From Abditibacterium sp. (GTDB taxonomy: Bacteria > Armatimonadota > Abditibacteriia > Abditibacteriales > Abditibacteriaceae), in the NCBI GenBank assembly GCA_030448265.1, contig JAUJNG010000001.1:28490-92489 (forward strand): a DNA stretch of 64,000 nt, in the 5' to 3' direction. Of this stretch, positions 59,277 through 64,000 are shown one piece after another. The position numbers and the translations under genes are program-made. The notes under the pieces were generated by a model. That model had not been told where the DNA came from. It made no database searches and saw only the letters and a program-made list of their open reading frames with translations. Position 1 is the first letter of the stretch; every line of letters starts with the position of its first letter.

Positions 59277-60312
59277 CGGTTCCTCTGGCGAAGGTGGAGG
59301 CCAGATCGTGCGAACGAGTGTCTCGCTGGCAGCCATGACGGGGCGCAGCGTCGAGATTCACAACGTGCGCGGACGACGCACCAAGCCTGGACTTCAGCCG
59401 CAACACCTGGCCGCAGTGAGAGCCGCAGCATCGCTGTGCGGGGCGCAGCTGTCCGGCGACAGTGTCGGCTCACAGTTCCTGCGCTTTGAACCCCAGGCTC
59501 CGGTTGTGGCCGGCGACTACCACTTTGACATCGGCACGGCGGGGGCAGCGCCACTCGTAGTTCAAACTGTGCTGATGCCGCTGGCCATGTGCGTTGGAGC
59601 CTCTACTGTGCGTGTCACCGGCGGAACCCATGTGCCCCACTCGCCGCCCATAGAGTATCTGGAAGCGGTCTATGTTCCCGCTTTGCTCAGAGCCGGTCTG
59701 GACATCGAGCTAACGTATAGCGCGGCGGGGTTTTATCCGCGTGGCGGCGGCGAGGTTCAGGTGGAGATCGGTGGGGAGGGTTCAATTGCTCCCCTCGATC
59801 TGCGCGAGCGAGGAGCTTTGAAAGAGCTACGGGCCTTCATCGTGACGTCCAACCTGCCCGAACACGTAGCGCAGCGGGGAACCGACACGGTCGAGCAGGC
59901 GATGAAAGCGATTGGGCGCAAGGTCATCATCGAACGCCGCGAAAAACCGTCACCTGGGCCAGGCGCTGCAGTTGTTGTGGCGGCGCAGTGCGAAACTGGA
60001 TATGCGGGTTTCTCTTCGGTGGGTGAACTCCGCAAGCCGATGGAGAAAGTCACGGAGGTGCCGTGCCAGGAGTTTCTGCGCTGGTGGAAAAGCGGCGCGT
60101 CGTGTGACGAACACCTGGCCGATCAACTCGTGCTGCCGATGGCTTTCGCGAGCGGGCCAAGTTGTTGGACAACGCCCGCTGTAACGGAACACCTGCGCAC
60201 CGTAATCTGGGTCGTCCGGCAGTTTCTCGACGTGGAAGTGAATGTGGAACAGATGGAAGGAGGGGGAGGCTTGATAACAATGTCGCCTCGCGTGAACTCT
60301 TTGCCGATATGA
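59254..60312 (+). CDS. rtcA: RNA 3'-terminal phosphate cyclase
   Basis: 352 aa. Converts RNA 3'-phosphate to a 2',3'-cyclic phosphate via an adenylated His. Seen: DGSSGEGGGQIVRTSVSLA, GRRTKPGLQPQHLAAV, GTAGAAPLVVQTVLMPLA, GGTHVPHSPPIEYLE, FYPRGGGEV, and the nucleotidyl-His motif EHLADQ (His287). Full length. No rtcB or rtcR nearby, so it is an orphan cyclase beside the CRISPR array. AGAAGAG precedes the ATG. Confidence 0.93.
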   Translation: MNDLIQIDGSSGEGGGQIVRTSVSLAAMTGRSVEIHNVRGRRTKPGLQPQHLAAVRAAASLCGAQLSGDSVGSQFLRFEPQAPVVAGDYHFDIGTAGAAPLVVQTVLMPLAMCVGASTVRVTGGTHVPHSPPIEYLEAVYVPALLRAGLDIELTYSAAGFYPRGGGEVQVEIGGEGSIAPLDLRERGALKELRAFIVTSNLPEHVAQRGTDTVEQAMKAIGRKVIIERREKPSPGPGAAVVVAAQCETGYAGFSSVGELRKPMEKVTEVPCQEFLRWWKSGASCDEHLADQLVLPMAFASGPSCWTTPAVTEHLRTVIWVVRQFLDVEVNVEQMEGGGGLITMSPRVNSLPI

Positions 60313-60337
60313 GCGACTGCAAAGGGCCTATCGGCCC
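60301..60337 (+). repeat. CGATATGAGCG hairpin repeat, copy 2
   Basis: GCCGATA (60303-60309) pairs with TATCGGC (60329-60335). Overlaps the last codons of rtcA. Confidence 0.55.
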
Positions 60338-60457
60338 TATATCTCCATATCCTCTCGATGCCCCAAGGTATTCGACACAGCACAAAATGTCATCAATTTG
60401 GTGACGTGAGACAGGGCGGAAAGGCGTGGAAAGTGGCCGAATATATTGAATATTTTT

Positions 60458-62671
60458 CTAATTCGCCCACACAGCGGTAGGTGTTTCACCTCGACGGACG
60501 CGGATGTGGTGCAGATGGCGGGCGCGAGTTGCCTTTTGCCCACCAGTGCGCCAGGATCGAGCATCGGCAACTTCATGCACTGGGAATGGATGGACGCGCT
60601 CCCAGTCAGCGTCCGGCGCATCCTCGGTTTGCCGGACGCCGACTACTTCGATGCGTAACTCGTCGGTCAAAACATGAATGCGCAGGTAGGAGAAGAGATG
60701 GTGTTGCACCGTGCCGCCGCCTGGGGTGGGATCGCCGCTGGCCCAGACGAGATGGTCTAATCCCGCCCCGACTAATGACTCAATCGCAGGTTGGAAGCGC
60801 TGCGCCAGTTCCGGCGAGAAAATGGAGCCTTGTAGCCGTCCCATGCCTCCTGCGCCGGTCACGATGTAGCACTGATGCGGAGCGGCGGTGCTGTGGAGCC
60901 ACTCGAAGCCGTGCGAGTGACCGCCCAGCACCAGATCCGCGTCTTTGAGCACCTCCTCGAGGTTGTCGCGCACGCCGACGGAGTCGCTACGTTCGGTGTG
61001 GCTGGGAGTCGTGGTGTAGATCGGGTGGTGCATATAAACGATGCGCCAGATACGGGCGGCGGAGTCTTGCTGCTGCAACTCCGCTTCTTCGGCTTTGACC
61101 TTCTCCAGACCGGCGCGCAGCCACTCGATCTGAGCGCTATCGTAATCCTCCTCGGTGCGATTAGACAGTTTGCGCGCCAGAGCGAGGTCGCGCTGCGTGT
61201 CGAGAATCGCTTCGCTGAGGTCGATTTTTTCGAGAGAAGTGGAAGGCGAGGGCGCTTCGGTTTCGCCCTCGTTTTCGGTTTCGCCCTCGTTTTCGGTTTC
61301 CCCTTCGTTTTCGGTGTCGCAGAAAGGGAGGGCACAGGGGCCAGGCAGCGATTCTCCAACACGCTCGCGGCACCAGGCCGCAAGGTGGCTATCCAACGTC
61401 AGGCGCGCCAGGCGCGCTGCCTCGTATTCGGGCACGGCGGGGAGCGTCACGGTGAACTCGTCGCGCGTTGCCAGATGTTGCAGCCACGCTTCCTGCAGGT
61501 TGATTAGATCATCGAGATGGGTTTCGTAAGTCACAATGGGCTGCGGCGCGCTTGTGGCTTCAGCCAGAATTTTGTGCCAACGGTCATGCAGGTCGCGCTC
61601 CTGCTGCGCCAATTCCTTGAGTCGCTTGGCCGTTTCCGACTGGGTGTTATCCAATGTCGCGGCCCAGCGATCTGTGGCAAAAGCCAGGGCGAGCGCACCC
61701 TCGGCGACATTGCCGAGAAGGGGTTGAAGGCGCGGCCACAACTCTTCACGCTCTCCCGCTTTCATGGCCGCGCGCTGGCGCGCCGTTTCCTGATGTTCCC
61801 ACTCGCGGTCGTGCTGCACCTGGTCATTGAGGTCATTGAGCGTCTTTTGAGACTGCTCCACGATGGCGGGCGCGTTTTCTTTCCAGGGGTCGCTGCTGCC
61901 TGGAGGCGGCGCATCAAGGCTATTGGAATCGAGAGCAAAGCAATGCACGTTGCCCTGGCGCACCTGGTAGTAGCGATTAGGGATCTTGGTGCGTTCGCCG
62001 GGCCGGTAGGGGAGCGGCTGTGGGCTTTCGGGATCGCTTTCGACAAACGCCTCCATATAAGCCGCGCCGGTGTTGGAGCCGCCCAAAGGAACGGAAAGGT
62101 TGAGTCGGTAGAAGAAGTGCGTCAGCACCTTGCTGAGGCCAATCCAGGAACCAATGGTCATAATTTTCGAGACCCATCCGTGCAGGTCGTAGTAGTCGTG
62201 GTTCCCCGGAACAGGGAGGAAGGGGAGGCGGAAAACCAGATCGTGAAAATGACTTTGCGGAGTTTGGAAGGCTCGGTAGGGGTCGATGAAGTTGATGTCG
62301 TAAAGGCGCTGCTCACCGGTAAGGTAGTTGATGTCGCCGGTATGAAGCACCATGTGTGCTGGTGAAGCAAGACTCGGTGCACCCTGGATGGGCTTCCCCG
62401 GTGGCATTTCCTGCAACAATCCGCAATCCTGCGCCATGAAAGCGGCGACGGCACTTTGAGGCGAAACACGCGCCCCGAAACGGTCGGAATCACCGGTGTC
62501 ACCTAACGCCAACAAGCACCACTGCGTGCCAGGTTTAGGCGCGCCTTCGATGACCAACTCATGGCGGCGCGTCTCGTCCCCATTCCCAACTGTCCAGAGG
62601 CGGATAATATCCCTGTCCGAGGGATGAGAAAACCAGTCGAGATTGATATGCAAGCCGAAAAGGGTGAGCAT
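60458..62671 (-). CDS. Calcineurin-like metallophosphoesterase with large insert
   Basis: 737 aa. Metallophosphoesterase motifs: ALGDTGDSD, HTGDINYLTG, PVPGNHDYYD, YMHHPIYTT and LGGHSHGFEW, giving a complete dinuclear site. Between GNHD and HHP lies an unusually long helical insertion (about residues 260-500), with a threefold TENEGE repeat coded by an 18-bp tandem repeat at about 61256-61320. Probably cytosolic; no signal peptide. Substrate unknown. Confidence 0.82.
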   Translation of the reverse strand: MLTLFGLHINLDWFSHPSDRDIIRLWTVGNGDETRRHELVIEGAPKPGTQWCLLALGDTGDSDRFGARVSPQSAVAAFMAQDCGLLQEMPPGKPIQGAPSLASPAHMVLHTGDINYLTGEQRLYDINFIDPYRAFQTPQSHFHDLVFRLPFLPVPGNHDYYDLHGWVSKIMTIGSWIGLSKVLTHFFYRLNLSVPLGGSNTGAAYMEAFVESDPESPQPLPYRPGERTKIPNRYYQVRQGNVHCFALDSNSLDAPPPGSSDPWKENAPAIVEQSQKTLNDLNDQVQHDREWEHQETARQRAAMKAGEREELWPRLQPLLGNVAEGALALAFATDRWAATLDNTQSETAKRLKELAQQERDLHDRWHKILAEATSAPQPIVTYETHLDDLINLQEAWLQHLATRDEFTVTLPAVPEYEAARLARLTLDSHLAAWCRERVGESLPGPCALPFCDTENEGETENEGETENEGETEAPSPSTSLEKIDLSEAILDTQRDLALARKLSNRTEEDYDSAQIEWLRAGLEKVKAEEAELQQQDSAARIWRIVYMHHPIYTTTPSHTERSDSVGVRDNLEEVLKDADLVLGGHSHGFEWLHSTAAPHQCYIVTGAGGMGRLQGSIFSPELAQRFQPAIESLVGAGLDHLVWASGDPTPGGGTVQHHLFSYLRIHVLTDELRIEVVGVRQTEDAPDADWERVHPFPVHEVADARSWRTGGQKATRARHLHHIRVRRGETPTAVWAN

Positions 62672-62793
62672 GATGAGGCAACTTTACGATAACGAAGTCA
62701 CCAGTTCCATAACTCAGGCACTCACGGTGATTCCAAACCGAAATCGTAGAATAACTGGCAAAGTGTGTCACAGAGATGGCTTTGAGAGAGCTA

Positions 62794-62826
62794 TTCGCCG
62801 ATATGAGCGGCCACAAAACGCCTAGC
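62794..62826 (+). repeat. CGATATGAGCG repeat, copy 3
   Basis: TTCGCCGATATGAGCGGCC then ACAAAACGCCTAG; same 5' part as copies 1 and 2, but the 3' arm has decayed. Between the phosphoesterase and DUF1810 genes. Confidence 0.5.
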
Positions 62827-62892
62827 TGGTCAATCCATCGTTTGTCTTTTAATGCCTTTAGACACTTGCGGCATGATAAAATTTGGAGACCC

Positions 62893-63357
62893 ATGCTCAA
62901 TCCAGGTGAATCCCCAATTCCCAACGACCCTTTCAACTTGAGCCGCTTTTTAGGAGCGCAGGAAGACAGTTACCATCAAGCGCTTTCGGAAATCCGCAGT
63001 GGGTGCAAGCGCTCGCACTGGATGTGGTTCATCTTTCCGCAGTTCGAGGGCCTGGCTCTAAGCTCAACCTCCAGGCATTACGCCATCAAGAGTGCTGAGG
63101 AGGCCAGAGCCTACCTCGATCACCCGATTCTGGGGTCAAGGCTGTTGGAGTCCGCCCACGCTGCATTGTCCGTTGAGGGTCGAAGCGCGCAAGAGATTTT
63201 TGGTTCCCCCGACGACCTGAAACTGAAGTCGTGCGCTACGCTCTTCGCGTGCGTGTCATCCCCAGGGTCCGTGTTCGAGAGCCTGCTGGAGAAGTTCTAT
63301 TCGGGTGAGCGTGACGCCAAAACGCTGGAACTGCTGGGGGCGCGCTCTGGTGAATAA
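62893..63357 (+). CDS. DUF1810 family protein
   Basis: 154 aa, clear DUF1810: SYHQALSEIRSGCKRSHWMW, FIFPQFEGLALSSTSRHYAI, EEARAYLDHPILGSRL and IFGSPDDLKLKSCATLF. Members are linked by genomics to calpastatin-like or NAD/ADP-ribose-related systems; the biochemical role is not settled. Start ATG at 62893. Confidence 0.88.
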   Translation: MLNPGESPIPNDPFNLSRFLGAQEDSYHQALSEIRSGCKRSHWMWFIFPQFEGLALSSTSRHYAIKSAEEARAYLDHPILGSRLLESAHAALSVEGRSAQEIFGSPDDLKLKSCATLFACVSSPGSVFESLLEKFYSGERDAKTLELLGARSGE

Positions 63358-63483
63358 GGCAGGCCTGTTTCCCAGGGCGATGTTTTTCCCTGCCCGTGGA
63401 GGAGCCAAACCGCAACCATCATAGAATCGAATGCTCTGTATTAGTGATACTTTGCCGTCAAACATTTCCTCAGTCCAGCATTC

Positions 63484-63690
63484 ATGTCAGTTACATCTAC
63501 ATCTACACCCACACCAACCGTTACCTTGACCTTTAGTCCGAAAGACCTGTCGCAGCTCGAAGCTTTTGCTACGTTGCACGGCACCACTCTCGCCTCGTTC
63601 ATCCAGCGCGCCGCATTAGAGGCTGCCGACATCACGCCCTCCAACAAGAGCGCCCACAGCAGCGAGAGCGCGACACTTTCTCTTTTCTGA
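63484..63690 (+). CDS. Small RHH-like / DUF1778-type protein
   Basis: 68 aa. TLTFSPKDLSQLEAFATLHG and TLASFIQRAALEAAD fit a ribbon-helix-helix (beta strand then two helices) as in CopG or DUF1778 antitoxins. The Thr-rich start and Ser-rich tail are low complexity. No toxin partner is downstream, where the AraC gene begins. Confidence 0.5.
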   Translation: MSVTSTSTPTPTVTLTFSPKDLSQLEAFATLHGTTLASFIQRAALEAADITPSNKSAHSSESATLSLF

Positions 63691-63721
63691 ACACGGGTTT
63701 TATTTTTTGCCCACTTTTCCG

Positions 63722-64000
63722 ATGAATTGGCTCGAACGGCTTAACGTGCGCGGTGAAAACGAAATTTTCGGCGCGGGTGTAACTGTTTTGCACTGGGCCT
63801 ATTCGCCTCACTTACCTGACAATGTGCCGCATCGCCACACCTATTTCGAGGTATGTTTGGTCGGCGCGCATGGCGCGGGGATCTTCCGCGTGGACGGCCA
63901 AAAGTGTTCTCTCTCGCCCGGAAATGTATTTTTCGCGCGGCCCGGCGTGATTCATCAAATCCAGAACACCAAAACCCCTAAAATGGAGCTTTTCTGGGTC
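63722..64000 (+). CDS. AraC-family regulator, N-terminal part (cut by window end)
   Basis: 93 codons before the window edge. The start LNVRGENEIFGAGVTVLHW and PHRHTYFEVCLVGAHGAGIF, GNVFFARPGVIHQI form the cupin-type sensor domain (AraC_binding), with the His residues of PHRH. The C-terminal double HTH would lie beyond 64000. Confidence 0.7.
   Translation, partial: MNWLERLNVRGENEIFGAGVTVLHWAYSPHLPDNVPHRHTYFEVCLVGAHGAGIFRVDGQKCSLSPGNVFFARPGVIHQIQNTKTPKMELFWV

Noticed and set aside
1-64000. tRNA or rRNA genes, including a tRNA target for the element
   Set aside because: None recognised by eye on either strand; a tRNAscan run would settle it.

Overview
The window is GC-rich bacterial DNA with dense, ordinary protein coding. 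Lgt, a lipobox protein and an OmpH/Skp-like exported protein fit a cell with a periplasm, but no rRNA or universal marker is present, so the lineage cannot be fixed. Gene style would suit an Armatimonadota/Abditibacteriota-like or other poorly sampled phylum (weak guess).

Region 1 (1-10.1 kb) is chromosomal backbone: a methylthioadenosine/methylthioinosine phosphorylase, a lipid kinase overlapping larE, a three-gene overlapping lgt set, a Tes-like radical SAM enzyme, two degenerate amidohydrolase-like paralogues, a nuclease-like lipoprotein, YraN and ComM. Four long, unrelated intergenic palindromes and a 7-bp microsatellite lie here.

Region 2 (about 10.11-43.50 kb) looks like one 33-kb integrated element. 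A large serine recombinase at its right end abuts a 5'-truncated second comM copy that begins at the Cys-Pro-Cys-Gly codons. At the left, the intact comM carries the same codons, so the element appears to have entered comM and supplied a replacement 3' end. Its cargo is mostly defence-like: an AbiE-type pair; a ubiquitin-like module (fused E2-E1-JAB protein, membrane protein, metallo-beta-lactamase-fold protein, XRE-ImmA regulator); a phage/plasmid-like Rep-SLOG-Gp157 set; a promoter-terminator pair around a candidate small RNA; a seven-gene translationally coupled operon (MBL - 4TM protein - half HsdS - HsdM - HsdS - HsdR - YgjP peptidase); a single-chain GmrSD-like DUF262/HNH protein; a sigma-like protein; and a Toprim/RepA-type primase-helicase.

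Region 3 (43.5-46.3 kb) is scarred backbone: the comM 3' fragment, an mscS 3' remnant, a DUF2254 membrane protein and a second, shorter comM 3' remnant.

Region 4 (46.3-58.9 kb) is a complete type I-B (Cst1/Cst2, Tneap-like) CRISPR-Cas locus: WYL regulator, cas6, an inverted DUF3800 gene, cas8-cas7-cas5-cas3, cas4-cas1-cas2 and an array of 32 repeats with 31 spacers. The two last repeats are degenerate, which places the leader beside cas2.

Region 5 (59-64 kb) holds rtcA, a calcineurin-like phosphoesterase, a DUF1810 protein, a small RHH-like protein and the start of an AraC-family regulator cut by the window edge. A small hairpin repeat with a shared CGATATGAGCG core recurs three times.

The best candidates for undescribed biology are the MBL/4TM modules, seen once beside an E2-E1-JAB protein and once at the head of a type I restriction operon, and the comM-restoring element that carries both.
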